Origin: Pseudomonas simiae
GTDB lineage: Bacteria > Pseudomonadota > Gammaproteobacteria > Pseudomonadales > Pseudomonadaceae
Reading direction: 5' to 3'
Assembly (NCBI RefSeq): GCF_900111895.1
Contig: NZ_FOKB01000002.1
Coordinates: forward strand, 372,001-436,000
DNA: 64,000 bases
Made by a program: the position numbers and the translations under genes. Under the pieces are notes generated by a model that ran no database searches, was not told the DNA's origin, and saw nothing but the letters and a program-made list of their open reading frames with translations. Below are positions 1 to 10,349 of this stretch, one piece after another (the first letter of the stretch is position 1; each line of letters opens with the position of its first letter).

Positions 1-2
1 AC

Positions 3-95
3 CCGCGCATTGGACGGGTGGCGGCGTTGGCGGCCCAGCACCCGGCATTTGTGCGGGCACACCCCGCCAATCAGCCGGATACACCCGCTGCCTGA
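3..95 (+). CDS. C-terminal end of a GST-family isomerase (MaiA-like), partial
   Basis: An open frame enters from the left edge and ends at TGA 93-95. The 30 visible residues end in AFVRAHPANQPDTPAA. An 'AHP-x-x-QPD' tail is typical of maleylacetoacetate/maleylpyruvate isomerases of the glutathione S-transferase (zeta) family. These enzymes isomerise the ring-cleavage product of homogentisate or gentisate. The aromatic-acid type transporter 39 bases downstream on the same strand fits this reading. Only the tail is visible, so the family call rests on one short motif plus context. Confidence 0.5.
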   Translation, partial: PRIGRVAALAAQHPAFVRAHPANQPDTPAA

Positions 96-134
96 TTCCT
101 GCTGTTCCATAAAAATAAAAAACAGGTACTTGCG

Positions 135-1502
135 ATGCACAATCAGCTTGCCAGCTTTCGCGCGGCACTCGACGCCCGTCCGGTGTCGCGCTATCAGTGG
201 TTGATTCTCCTGTTGCTGGCGCTGCTGCTGGTGACCGACGGCTATGACGCCCAAGTGCTGGGTTACGTGGTGCCGGCGCTGGCCCAGGACTGGGGGCTGG
301 AAAAGGCTGCATTTGGCCCGGTCTTCAGCGCCAACCTGCTGGGGCTTACCTTGGGGTCGTTGCTGGTGACGCCGCTGGCGGATCGGTTCGGCGTGCGGCG
401 CATCCTGCTCGGCTGTGTGCTGATCTACGCCAGCCTCACCGTGTTGATGGTGTTCGCCAACTCGCTGACCACACTGATGGCCGCCCGGTTTATCTGCGGC
501 ATCGGTATGGGGGGCGCGATGCCGAGTGCGATGGCGTTGATGTCGGAATACTCGCCGCCGCGCCTGCGTACCTTGATGGTGACCCTGGCGGCGTGTGGCT
601 TCTCGTTCGGCGGTGCGGCGGGCGGGTTTGTGGCGGCGGGGTTTATCGAAGGCTTTGGGTGGCAGGCGGTGTTTCTGGCGGGTGGCGTGACGCCATTGCT
701 GTTGTTCCCGTTTCTGGTATGGCTGCTGCCGGAATCATTGCCGCGTTTGCTGCGTGATGCACCACCCTATGCACGGTTGCAGAACGTGACGTCACGCATG
801 CTGCCGGGCTGGCAACCGCCGCTGGCGACCGAGGCCGAAAACCAACAGGAGCAGGGCAGCAAACTGACGGTGGTGGAACTGTTCCGCAATGGCTACGCAC
901 GTCCGACGCTGCTGATCTGGTCGACGTTTTTTGTCAGCCTGATCCTGCTGTATTTCATGATCAGTTGGCTTCCGTCGTTACTGCTGGAGAGTGGGTTGGC
1001 GTTGAAAGAGGCCAACCTGGTGACCTCGATGTTCCTGTTCGCCGGTACTTTGGGTGCCATCGCCATGGCCTGGTTCGCCGACCGCTTGAAACGCAAAGTG
1101 CGGCTGTTGTCCGGCGTACTGGCCGCCGCAGCGGTGTGCACGCTTCTGCTCGGCCTGAACCATGACAACCCGCGCTACTTGGTGGCCTGTGTCGTTGCGG
1201 CCGGTTTTTGCATCATCGGTGGTCAACTGACCCTCAATGCCTTCGCCAGTAACTTCTACCCCGCTCATGTACGTGCCACCGGTACGGGGTGGGCGCTGGG
1301 AGTGGGGCGTTTTGGTTCAATCCTGGGGCCGTTGTTTGGCAGCCTGTTGCTGGCAATGCATATCCCGGTGCAGCAGATTTTCTTTTTCTGCGCGATCCCG
1401 GCGGTGATCGCGGCTCTGTTGATCATTCAGGTGCGTTCGCCCGAAGCTGAAGGTTCGAAGAGCCCGTTGGCTGGGGATACCCTCAAGGCGCCACAGGCCT
1501 AA
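135..1502 (+). CDS. MFS transporter, aromatic acid:H+ symporter (AAHS) type
   Basis: The 455-residue product has the 12-helix major facilitator layout and belongs with the PcaK/BenK/GenK-like AAHS group. Visible marks are DGYDAQVLGYVVPAL in helix 1 (residues about 35-50; acidic D-G-Y-D as in AAHS carriers), the loop 2-3 motif PLADRFGVRR, and the matching second-half motif WFADRLKRKVR near residue 315. It probably imports an aromatic carboxylate across the inner membrane. It follows a GST/isomerase tail at 3-95, which suggests a gentisate or homogentisate-type operon entering from the left. Its TAA overlaps the end of the convergent SirB1 gene by 4 bases. The exact substrate cannot be read from sequence. 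Confidence 0.85.
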   Translation: MHNQLASFRAALDARPVSRYQWLILLLLALLLVTDGYDAQVLGYVVPALAQDWGLEKAAFGPVFSANLLGLTLGSLLVTPLADRFGVRRILLGCVLIYASLTVLMVFANSLTTLMAARFICGIGMGGAMPSAMALMSEYSPPRLRTLMVTLAACGFSFGGAAGGFVAAGFIEGFGWQAVFLAGGVTPLLLFPFLVWLLPESLPRLLRDAPPYARLQNVTSRMLPGWQPPLATEAENQQEQGSKLTVVELFRNGYARPTLLIWSTFFVSLILLYFMISWLPSLLLESGLALKEANLVTSMFLFAGTLGAIAMAWFADRLKRKVRLLSGVLAAAAVCTLLLGLNHDNPRYLVACVVAAGFCIIGGQLTLNAFASNFYPAHVRATGTGWALGVGRFGSILGPLFGSLLLAMHIPVQQIFFFCAIPAVIAALLIIQVRSPEAEGSKSPLAGDTLKAPQA

Positions 1503-2302
1503 TGCACCACTGAATTGGGCGGCAGGTGCCCCAGGCGCTCGGTCAGGCGCAGGCGCTGGATCGGGTCTTCGCTGAGCATCAGCGCATGTTCCAGGTCGAA
1601 GCGTTCGGCGTTGGGGCAGTCGAGGCGCTGATACAGGCTCGCCCGTGCAAGGTAATCGGCGGCGCTGGCATTGCCCAGTTCCAGCACGCGTTCGGCGTCG
1701 ATCAGGGCCTGGAGTGGAATGTCGTTGGAAAGGTGCAGTTGTCGCAGGTTGCGTGACAACCGTTGCAGGATCGAACGTGGATCGGCGGTGTGCAGGTGAT
1801 CGGCCTGCAGCTTGAGGTTGGGGCCGTATTGGCGCTGCAACAGGTCGCGGCAATCGTTGGGGTACAACCGCCGACCGCCGCAGGGATCCAGCAGGTGATC
1901 GGCGCCGGGTACCCGCAGCAGGAAATGGCCGGGGAAATTCACGCCGACCATGGGGATTTCCAGGCGGCGCGCCAGCTCAAGGGCGATCAGGCCCATAGCC
2001 AGGGGTTGCCCACGTTTGCGCTGCAAGACTTTGTCCAGCAGGGCGGCGGCGGGGCGCAAAGGGGTGAATTCATCCTGGGCAAACCCCAGGTCATTCAGAC
2101 GTCGCAACAGCGGCTGGCCGAGTTCATCCGCCGGCAACAGGGGCATGCCCTGGCTCACCTGTTGTTGCAGCAAGGTCAGTTCCTGCAGGGTCTGCGAGGG
2201 TTGTACGGCCGGGTCATGCTCGGCAGCAATCCACAACGCCGCTTCAAACAGCGCAGGTGGGGAGCGTTCCAGGCAGGCGAAAAAGGCTTTGCGGGGATTC
2301 AT
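1499..2302 (-). CDS. SirB1 / transglutaminase-like TPR family protein
   Basis: This 267-residue protein matches the SirB1 (transglutaminase-like, Tgl_core_2) family. The core near residues 90-150 holds QRKRGQPLAMGLIALELARRL, then VNFPGHFLLRV with the conserved histidine, then DPCGGRRLY. A helical TPR-like C terminus follows (about 180-260). SirB1 proteins are widespread in Proteobacteria but have no firm biochemical role; the usual transglutaminase cysteine is not evident at the expected place. It reads toward the MFS gene and overlaps its last 4 bases. It appears monocistronic. The start ATG at 2302 is the first in frame with homology. Confidence 0.82.
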   Translation of the reverse strand: MNPRKAFFACLERSPPALFEAALWIAAEHDPAVQPSQTLQELTLLQQQVSQGMPLLPADELGQPLLRRLNDLGFAQDEFTPLRPAAALLDKVLQRKRGQPLAMGLIALELARRLEIPMVGVNFPGHFLLRVPGADHLLDPCGGRRLYPNDCRDLLQRQYGPNLKLQADHLHTADPRSILQRLSRNLRQLHLSNDIPLQALIDAERVLELGNASAADYLARASLYQRLDCPNAERFDLEHALMLSEDPIQRLRLTERLGHLPPNSVVH

Positions 2303-2489
2303 TGCATTCTCCGGCGTATGCCCCCGTTTTAGCCTTGCTGGGAATTTTCGTCCAGTGGCTTAAAGAATATCCTGCTCGCTTATGTCGCAAGTTCTGCGAA
2401 AACGGGCGTCTTATTCCAGCGTGGTCCGGCAGTTTTCTGCCGCAAGCCTATACTTGGCCCACTACCAGAAGTGATTCGGGAGCTTGACG

Positions 2490-3509
2490 ATGTTTGCTCT
2501 CATGCACAGCACCCGCCTTGAATCGCTGCACTTGAGCGTCGACCCGGTCACCGGGCTGAAGGCGGTCATCGCCATCCATAGCAGTCGCCTGGGCCCGGCC
2601 CTGGGTGGCTGTCGCTATCTTTCCTACCCCGACGACGAAAGTGCCGTGGCCGATGCCGCGCGCCTGGCCCAAGGCATGAGCTACAAGGCGGCCCTGGCCG
2701 GTTTGCCGGTAGGCGGTGGCACCGCCGTGATCCTGCGCCCTGGCCACGTGGAAAACCGTGCGGCCCTGTTTGAAGCCTTCGGCCGTTGCATCGAGCAACT
2801 CGACGGCCGCTACGTCACCGCCACCGACAGTGGCACCTCGGTGGCCGACATGGATTGCATCGCCCAACAAACCCGCTACGTCACCAGCACCACTGCCGCA
2901 GGCGATCCTTCGCCCCATGCGGCAATGGGCGTGTTCGCCGGCATCCGCACCACCGCCATGGCGCGCCTGGGCAGCGACAACCTCGAAGGCCTGCGCGTGG
3001 CGGTTCAGGGGCTGGGCAATGTCGGTTACGCCCTGGCTGAACAGCTGCACGCCGCCGGCGCGGAACTGCTGGTGAGCGACATCGATCATGGCAAGGTGCA
3101 ACTGGCCATGGAGCAGTTGGGCGCGCACCCCATCGCCAACGACGCGTTGCTGAGCACGCCGTGCGATATCCTCGCGCCCTGCGGCCTGGGCGCCGTGCTC
3201 AACCGTCAGAGCGTTGGCCAGTTGCGCTGCGCCGCCGTGGCCGGTTCCGCCAGTGCGCAACTGACCAACCTGCAAGTGGCCGACCAACTGGAAGGCCGCG
3301 GCATCCTCTACGCCCCCGACTACGTGATCAACTCCGGCGGCCTGATCTACGTCGCGCTCAAGCACGGCGGAGCGGAACTGCCAACGATTACCGCGCACCT
3401 GTCCAACATCGGCACGCGCCTCACCGAGATCTTCGCTCACGCCCAGGCGGAAAAACGCTCACCCGCACGGGTGGCGGATGAGCTGGCCGAGCGTTTGCTG
3501 TACCGCTGA
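2490..3509 (+). CDS. Glu/Leu/Phe/Val dehydrogenase family protein
   Basis: This 339-residue enzyme is of the leucine-dehydrogenase-like branch of amino-acid dehydrogenases, which oxidatively deaminate an L-amino acid to its 2-oxo acid with NAD+. The N-terminal catalytic domain holds the glycine-rich segment and catalytic lysine in GMSYKAALAGLPVGGG (about residues 63-78) and the catalytic aspartate region TATDSGTSVADMD. The Rossmann nucleotide site is VQGLGNVGYALAEQ (about 172-185). The start is set at ATG 2490, because the GGGAG at 2478-2482 is well spaced to it; the in-frame TTG at 2484 is too close. It stands alone between a divergent and a convergent gene. Leu/Val is the most likely substrate class but is not proven. 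Confidence 0.85.
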   Translation: MFALMHSTRLESLHLSVDPVTGLKAVIAIHSSRLGPALGGCRYLSYPDDESAVADAARLAQGMSYKAALAGLPVGGGTAVILRPGHVENRAALFEAFGRCIEQLDGRYVTATDSGTSVADMDCIAQQTRYVTSTTAAGDPSPHAAMGVFAGIRTTAMARLGSDNLEGLRVAVQGLGNVGYALAEQLHAAGAELLVSDIDHGKVQLAMEQLGAHPIANDALLSTPCDILAPCGLGAVLNRQSVGQLRCAAVAGSASAQLTNLQVADQLEGRGILYAPDYVINSGGLIYVALKHGGAELPTITAHLSNIGTRLTEIFAHAQAEKRSPARVADELAERLLYR

Positions 3510-3517
3510 TACACCGG

Positions 3518-4825
3518 TCAGAGTTGATACTTCTCACGCACCAGTGAGCCGACCCCCATGCGATCCAGAATGTGCATCGGACACAGGAGCGTGACGCGGA
3601 CGGTCCCCGGTAGCCGACTGATTTCAATCGAGCCGTTAAGCGTTGCGCGGTTGCGCACCTCATCCATCGACAGGCCCGTGACGGCCGCTGCGCGCTCCAG
3701 GCCGTTTTCCGTCGCTAAGTTGAGGTCGGCGCCACTGCCGATAAACGTAATGGGTCCGTTGTCTTCTATCTCGAACTGCCCCCAGCGCTCGCCCAATGCC
3801 TTGACATGCAACCGTTGCTCGGCAGTCATCGGACGAGCCATGGGCGGCAGGTCATCAAGGTTCTGCAGCAGGATCGGGCCGTCGAGTGCCAACCCCTTGA
3901 TCACATGGGCGGTCAGTTCGGTTTCACCCGATACATCGGTGGCATGCCCGGCAATTTCGCCGTTGCCTTGCTGGGCGTGCATATCGCCCATGTAAACCCC
4001 GGCGCCGGGGACTCTCACCGGGCAAATCAGCACGCAACCTTCACGTACCGAGTTGGTGTCCATGTGCCCGTCGGTTTTCGCGGCATGCAGTTGGTCATGG
4101 GTCATGCCGTAGCGATGGGGCGCGCCGACCAGGTACTGGCCGAAGTCGGCACAGTTGTGGGAATCCGGCAGATCCCGTGAAGGCGTGGTGCCAATATTGC
4201 CCAGGAACGGCCGCATGTGCGCGGCAAGGCCGGGGATATCGGCGCGGGCCAGGGACAGAATCGAATGCTGGGCGGACATCTCCGGCAACGCCGCCATATC
4301 CGGTGCCTGGCCGGCGAGGCGGTCGGCTACCAACTGGTTCACGGTCAGGCTCAGCTGATGCTCGGCATCGAACACGATGACGTAGCCATGGCTGAAACGA
4401 AATGCGCTGACCTCCGCCCCGCAGGCGTTGCAACGAATGGCGTCGGCGCCGATGCCGTCGACATGGCTGGCGGGATGCTCCTGCCCACAGTTGGAACAGA
4501 ACTTGGCGACAAAGGGATCGCCATGATAACGCCCCTCAACAAAACGCATGACACCTGACGAAGTGGCCAGAGACGTCACGCGCATGCGTTTGATCTTCAG
4601 GGCCACGGCGTCACCAACCTCTGCGCCGGCGATGAATACGGGTTGAGTCACCTCATGACCACCCTCAAATGCGGGCGTGATCATTGGGCCCCAACACCCC
4701 GGCGGAGTACCGGTGATAAGCGTGCCGCCATCGGCGAGCGGGCCGAGCATCTTCTGGCTGGGGCCGATGAGGCCATTGGTGTAGGTGTTGACGATCAGGC
4801 GATCAACCGGTGCTGAGTGGTGCAT
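3518..4825 (-). CDS. Acetamidase/formamidase family amide hydrolase with zinc-knuckle insert
   Basis: This 435-residue member of the FmdA/AmdA family hydrolyses short amides such as formamide or acetamide to the acid plus ammonia. Family marks are YTNGLIGPSQKMLGPLADGG at the N terminus, SHNCADFGQYLVGAPHR mid-protein, and VYMGDMHAQQGNGEIAG near residue 290, where the metal-binding residues lie. Unusually, residues 110-135 hold two CxxC pairs (C110/C113 and C132/C135) that look like a zinc ribbon inserted in the N-terminal half. No urea/amide transporter lies next to it. It converges with the dehydrogenase gene, with 8 bases between. Family assignment is firm; substrate is not. Confidence 0.87.
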   Translation of the reverse strand: MHHSAPVDRLIVNTYTNGLIGPSQKMLGPLADGGTLITGTPPGCWGPMITPAFEGGHEVTQPVFIAGAEVGDAVALKIKRMRVTSLATSSGVMRFVEGRYHGDPFVAKFCSNCGQEHPASHVDGIGADAIRCNACGAEVSAFRFSHGYVIVFDAEHQLSLTVNQLVADRLAGQAPDMAALPEMSAQHSILSLARADIPGLAAHMRPFLGNIGTTPSRDLPDSHNCADFGQYLVGAPHRYGMTHDQLHAAKTDGHMDTNSVREGCVLICPVRVPGAGVYMGDMHAQQGNGEIAGHATDVSGETELTAHVIKGLALDGPILLQNLDDLPPMARPMTAEQRLHVKALGERWGQFEIEDNGPITFIGSGADLNLATENGLERAAAVTGLSMDEVRNRATLNGSIEISRLPGTVRVTLLCPMHILDRMGVGSLVREKYQL

Positions 4826-5072
4826 TTTTATTCTCCGGGTCCTATGTGATTGAACCTTCGGTCACGGCTTATTGATCAGGGAAGGTTCAGGCAGGCCCAG
4901 TAGACCGGTGTTTTGTATCCCGAATATGTCGCGCGGGTGCGCTAATACACAGTGGTACATAACGATGGGAGAGGAGGGTTTGTAACTGCAAAAATCCTGA
5001 TAGGGTTCTGTGGGCTGGCGCTTTGAGGTGCTTGCTCAGCTATCGTTTTCCTACTTGCTGCGGAGAATATTC

Positions 5073-5786
5073 ATGTCCAATCAAGCAACAGCCCATTCCG
5101 TAACGTTCAAGCGTCCGGACGGCGCCGAGGTCAATGGCTATCTGGCCAGCCCGGCTGTGCTGGAAGGGGCGCCGGCCATCGTATTGATTCAAGAGTGGTG
5201 GGGGCTGAACGAGCAGATCAAGGGCGTGGCCATCCGCCTGGCCGAGTGCGGTTACCGGGTGCTGGTGCCGGACCTTTATCGCGGCGCCTCGACCGTGGAA
5301 GAGGAAGAAGCCCATCACCTGATGGACAGCCTGGATTTTGGCGATGCGGTATCCCAGGACATCAAGGGTGCGGTGCGCTATCTGCAGGCCGACTCGCAAA
5401 AAGTGGGCGTGACCGGCTACTGCATGGGCGGGGCGTTGACGCTGTTGGCGCTCAATGCAATTCCGGAGCTGGCTGCGGGTGTGGTCTGGTATGGCTTCCC
5501 ACCGCTTGAATATCTGGATGCGGCAAAAATCAAAGCACCGCTGATTGGCCATTGGGGCACACAGGATGCTTTTTTCAACATCGAAACCGTCGCGGAGCTG
5601 GAGTCAACGCTGCACGCGGCAGGTGTGGACGCGACCTTCTACCGTTACCTGGCGCGCCATGCCTTTGCCAACGAAACAGCGATCGGCAACGGCCGTATCC
5701 CCGACACGCAATACGACGCCGCATGGTCGCAACTGGCGTGGGACCGCACGTTGACCTTCTTCGGTAAAACCCTGTGGCAGGCGTAA
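5073..5786 (+). CDS. Dienelactone hydrolase family protein
   Basis: This 237-residue alpha/beta hydrolase is of the carboxymethylenebutenolidase type. The nucleophile elbow is GYCMGG, with cysteine as in true dienelactone hydrolases rather than serine. The triad is completed by Asp in HWGTQDAFF and His in ARHAFANE. The family opens the lactone ring of dienelactones in chlorocatechol breakdown, though many homologues act on other esters. The ATG at 5073 is chosen because GGAG at 5062-5065 precedes it by seven bases and family similarity starts at SNQATAHSVTFKRPDG; an in-frame extension to 5010 lacks both. It is monocistronic. No chlorocatechol genes are nearby, so the substrate is open. Confidence 0.85.
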   Translation: MSNQATAHSVTFKRPDGAEVNGYLASPAVLEGAPAIVLIQEWWGLNEQIKGVAIRLAECGYRVLVPDLYRGASTVEEEEAHHLMDSLDFGDAVSQDIKGAVRYLQADSQKVGVTGYCMGGALTLLALNAIPELAAGVVWYGFPPLEYLDAAKIKAPLIGHWGTQDAFFNIETVAELESTLHAAGVDATFYRYLARHAFANETAIGNGRIPDTQYDAAWSQLAWDRTLTFFGKTLWQA

Positions 5787-5875
5787 GGCGCAAATAGCCT
5801 TCGGTAAAACGATCAGTTGCCGGTCTGCCTGAACCTGTTGGTTCACCCTGAATCAACGGAGGCGGGCCGGCCTCC

Positions 5876-6136
5876 TTACTCTGCCTCTGGCTGCCCGATC
5901 TCGGCCAGGGCGCTGGCGTTGTTCTTGAACGCTGCTGCAAAGGCGGCGCGGTTCTTGGCCATGAAAATACCGGCGTCTTCTGCCTGCTTTTCAGTCAAGC
6001 CTTCCACGTTTTTCAACAGGACTTCCATCAGGGACTCTGCCAGTTCGAGCATCTGGTCGTGTGCGTCGGCAAGTTTGCGGTCCACGAATGTAGTCTCCAA
6101 GTCGCGGGTACTGCGATACAGGGTTTCAACAGCCAT
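5876..6136 (-). CDS. yebG: YebG-family SOS-inducible small protein
   Basis: This 86-residue acidic protein starts MAVETLYRSTRDLETTF, like E. coli YebG (MAVEVKYVV...). The shared pattern continues through the K-x-A-D-x-x-D-x-M-L-x-x-A segment, here KLADAHDQMLELAE. YebG is a LexA-controlled protein made after DNA damage; its biochemical role is not established. A near-perfect LexA box lies 70 bases upstream (6206-6221), which independently supports the call. The family assignment comes from recalled similarity rather than an alignment. Confidence 0.8.
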   Translation of the reverse strand: MAVETLYRSTRDLETTFVDRKLADAHDQMLELAESLMEVLLKNVEGLTEKQAEDAGIFMAKNRAAFAAAFKNNASALAEIGQPEAE

Positions 6137-6205
6137 TTTTTGGCCTCGTCATCAGGGTGCAGTAGTGAAGGGGAGTAGCCCTTGTGTTCGGGTGTCGCTA
6201 GAGTG

Positions 6206-6221
6206 CTGTATTTATATACAG
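6206..6221. promoter_or_regulatory. LexA (SOS) box upstream of the yebG-like gene
   Basis: CTGTATTTATATACAG matches the LexA consensus CTG-N10-CAG, with the A/T-rich core usual in gammaproteobacteria. It lies 70 bases upstream of the yebG-like start, on the promoter side. The rightward psiE start is 190 bases away, so the reverse-strand gene is the likely target. Confidence 0.88.
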
Positions 6222-6410
6222 TAAAAAGAGTAAGCCAAACCCTCGGGTTTGGGTAGCAGTTTTTTAATGTAGCCCGTAAATACAGGTTTGGAGTGCCTCA
6301 TGTCACCCCGCCATCATCTTATACCTGCCCCTGGCCTTTTTTCTGCATGCAGAACAACCGTCACGTCTAACCCGCATTATCCGGTCGAGTCGACCTAAGG
6401 AAGCATCATC

Positions 6411-6899
6411 GTGAAGATCAATTGGGCCGAAAGGCTGCGCCAGCAAGTACACGGGCTGGCCGAGTCACTGGGCAATCTGTTTGTCGAGTCGTTTCACTAC
6501 CTGGCGCTGTTCGCCATTGGTGCGGTGACGGCCTGGGCGGCGGTGATGGAGTTTCTGGGGATGCTGGAGAAAGGGCACATCAAGATCGATGACATCTTGT
6601 TGCTGTTCATCTACCTGGAACTGGGCGCTATGGTCGGGATTTATTTCAAGACCAACCACATGCCGGTGCGCTTCCTGATCTACGTGGCGATCACCGCGCT
6701 GACGCGTCTGCTGATCTCCAACGTGTCTCACCACAACCCACCTGATGTGGGAATCATCTACTTGTGCGGTGGGATTCTGCTGTTGGCGTTTGCGATTCTG
6801 GTCGTGCGTTACGCGTCGTCAGCCTTCCCATCGGTGAAGGTCGAAGGCCCGCGTCGCAAGGGCGAGGCGAGCCTGGAGACCGAGAAGGGCGAGCTTTAA
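6411..6899 (+). CDS. psiE: Phosphate-starvation-inducible PsiE family membrane protein
   Basis: This 162-residue inner-membrane protein has four predicted helices: about residues 24-48, 59-80, 86-104 and 112-134. The sequence FVESFHYLALFAIG, followed by DDILLLFIYLELGAMVGIYF and MPVRFLIYVAITALTR, is the PsiE family pattern. E. coli psiE responds to phosphate limitation, but its function is unknown. The start is GTG 6411, preceded by AAGGAAG with good spacing. The charged C-terminal tail (about 140-162) is probably cytoplasmic. Its end overlaps the convergent DUF3509 gene by 4 bases. Confidence 0.82.
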   Translation: MKINWAERLRQQVHGLAESLGNLFVESFHYLALFAIGAVTAWAAVMEFLGMLEKGHIKIDDILLLFIYLELGAMVGIYFKTNHMPVRFLIYVAITALTRLLISNVSHHNPPDVGIIYLCGGILLLAFAILVVRYASSAFPSVKVEGPRRKGEASLETEKGEL

Positions 6900-7210
6900 A
6901 GCCCGACGCTGAACGGCAGGGCGCGGGTCGGCGGTCGCTGTAGGACTTTGTGATCGCCATCCGTCATCATCGCCAGGATCTCCATGGCGCTGTGGCCCTG
7001 TTCGATGGCGATGCCGAACTGGATGCTTTGCACCAGGCGTTTTAGCCGCTTTGGGTCATTGCGCTGTTCGGCGCTGATCATCCGCTTGGCCACCACGCCT
7101 TGTTCGTTGGAGAGGGTCAGCATGATGCTGCCGTCCAAGCGTTGGATGCTCAGGTTGACGCGATATTCTGGAGTGAATGTGTCGGTGATGATCTGAAAAG
7201 GATTGTCCAT
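6896..7210 (-). CDS. DUF3509 domain protein
   Basis: This 104-residue soluble protein begins MDNPFQIITDTFTPEYRVNLS and continues with LDGSIMLTLSNEQGVVAKRMIS, the pattern of the small Pseudomonas-specific DUF3509 family. No function is known. It ends within the last codon of psiE on the other strand. No signal peptide or membrane segment is seen. Confidence 0.75.
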   Translation of the reverse strand: MDNPFQIITDTFTPEYRVNLSIQRLDGSIMLTLSNEQGVVAKRMISAEQRNDPKRLKRLVQSIQFGIAIEQGHSAMEILAMMTDGDHKVLQRPPTRALPFSVGL

Positions 7211-7361
7211 GGTGCGTACCGCCTAATAAGAACATGCAGTCATTGACGACCGGTGTCGGGATTAGTTCGCGTCTCCTGACCATCGGCCAAATTCCGTTTC
7301 CCTCATAAGCTGTACAGCAAGGGCCGTGCCGTATAGAGATCTTTCAGGCGGTAAGGGGCCA

Positions 7362-7452
7362 ATGTGGGAGCGGGCTTGCTCGCGAATGCGGTCCTTCAGC
7401 CGAGTATTCATTAGCTGATACACCGCGTTCGCGAGCAAGCCCGCTCCCACAT
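7362..7452. repeat. REP palindrome pair (GCGGGCTTGCTCGCGAA type)
   Basis: Two REP units face each other. The left arm (7362-7386) reads GTGGGAGCGGGCTTGCTCGC and the right arm (7428-7452) is its reverse complement. The spacer is about 41 bases. This doublet form (REPIN-like) is common between genes in fluorescent pseudomonads. It lies between the DUF3509 gene and the end of the sdaC-like gene. Confidence 0.9.
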
Positions 7453-7487
7453 TTGTTCGGTATTGTCGTTTCGGTCAGTGATCTGTT

Positions 7488-8774
7488 TCAGGGCAGGACG
7501 GAAAAAACGATCGCAGACAGCGCAATCAATCCAATCACCACCACAAATACGTTGGAGACCTGGCCCGAGTACTTGCGCAGAGATGGCACGCGGCGAATCG
7601 CGTACATCGGCATCAGGAACAACAGGCACGCGATGATCGGCCCGCCCATGGTTTCAATCATGCGCAGGATGCTCGGGTTGAAGGTGGCGACGGCCCAGCA
7701 GGTCAGCACCATGAACAGCGCGGTGCAACGCTCCAGCCATTTGGCCGACATCGAGCGATTGCGCCCCCGTAGGGATTTGACGATCAAGCCCTGGAAACCT
7801 TCGCTGGCGCCTATGTAGTGGCCGAGAAAGGATTTAGTAATGGCCACCAGCGCGATCAGCGGTGCGGCGTAGGCGATCACTGGCGTCTGGAAGTGGTTGG
7901 CGAGGTAAGACAGGATCGAGATGTTCTGGGCCTTGGCGGCTGCCAGGTCGGCCGGCGACAGTGCCAGTACGCAGCTGAAGCAGAAGAACATCACGGTCAG
8001 CACCATCATGCCGTGGGCCGTGGCCAGGATGCCGCTGCTTTTGCGCTCGGCCTGCGCGCCGTACACGCGTTTCTGGTCGACGGCGAACGCGGAGATGATC
8101 GGCGAGTGGTTGAAGGAAAATACCATCACCGGAATTGCCAGCCACAGGGTCTTGAAGAACAGTGGCATGGGCATGCCATCACCGGCGGAGGCGAAGAATG
8201 CGCCGTTCCAGTTGGGAATCAGGCTGAACGCCAGCAACAGCAGGGACGCGACGAACGGGTACACCAACACGCTCATGGCCTTGACGATCACGCCCTGGCC
8301 GCAGCGCACGATGGCCATCAGGCCAAGAATCAGCACCAGCGACAGAATCGCCCGAGGCGGTGGGGTCATGTGCAGTTGGTGTTCCATGAAACTGCCCAGG
8401 GTGTTGGTCAGCGCCACGCTGTACACCAGCAGGATCGGGAAAATGGCGAAGAAATACAGCAGGGTGATCAGCTTGCCCGCACCGACGCCAAAGTGCTCTT
8501 CGACCACTTCGGTGATGTCGCCGGATTTGCCCGACAACACAAAGCGCGTCAGCCCACGGTGGGCGAAGAAGGTCATCGGGAAGGCCAGCAGTGCCAGCAC
8601 GATCAGCGGCCAGAAGCCGCCGACGCCGGCGTTGATCGGCAGGAACAGGGTGCCGGCACCGATGGCGGTGCCGTAGAGGCCCAGCATCCAGGTGGTGTCG
8701 TATTGGGTCCAGCCGGTGGTCACGGTTGTTGTGGCAGCGGGATTTTCAGCAGCAGGTGTACGTACATCGGTCAT
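7488..8774 (-). CDS. sdaC: Serine/threonine transporter, SdaC/HAAAP family
   Basis: This 428-residue inner-membrane amino-acid:H+ symporter has about 11 helices. It begins the membrane domain with YGTAIGAGTLFLPINAG (about residues 32-48), the hallmark of the SdaC/TdcC/DlsT group. It is probably the serine importer that feeds SdaA, whose gene lies 61 bases upstream on the same strand. The start is ATG 8774, with GAGG seven bases before; upstream frame to 8915 overlaps sdaA and lacks family similarity. Substrate specificity (L-serine, perhaps threonine) is inferred from family and from the sdaA neighbour. Confidence 0.85.
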   Translation of the reverse strand: MTDVRTPAAENPAATTTVTTGWTQYDTTWMLGLYGTAIGAGTLFLPINAGVGGFWPLIVLALLAFPMTFFAHRGLTRFVLSGKSGDITEVVEEHFGVGAGKLITLLYFFAIFPILLVYSVALTNTLGSFMEHQLHMTPPPRAILSLVLILGLMAIVRCGQGVIVKAMSVLVYPFVASLLLLAFSLIPNWNGAFFASAGDGMPMPLFFKTLWLAIPVMVFSFNHSPIISAFAVDQKRVYGAQAERKSSGILATAHGMMVLTVMFFCFSCVLALSPADLAAAKAQNISILSYLANHFQTPVIAYAAPLIALVAITKSFLGHYIGASEGFQGLIVKSLRGRNRSMSAKWLERCTALFMVLTCWAVATFNPSILRMIETMGGPIIACLLFLMPMYAIRRVPSLRKYSGQVSNVFVVVIGLIALSAIVFSVLP

Positions 8775-8835
8775 CGGTATTGCCTCGTTATTATTTTTGC
8801 GCGGGCTCACGTTGGGGCGGGTAGAGATGCTCCGA

Positions 8836-10212
<1,377 letters not shown>

Positions 10213-10349
10213 GCTAAAGCCTTACAAGCAATGGAGTAGGAATCGCTGCCATGTTTTGTAGAGCGAGCGGAATTGGCGTGATACTGAGCCTCTGGAACGG
10301 CACTGACCAACGAATTATCCTAAGACACTCTTTAGCAGGACTAAACGCT

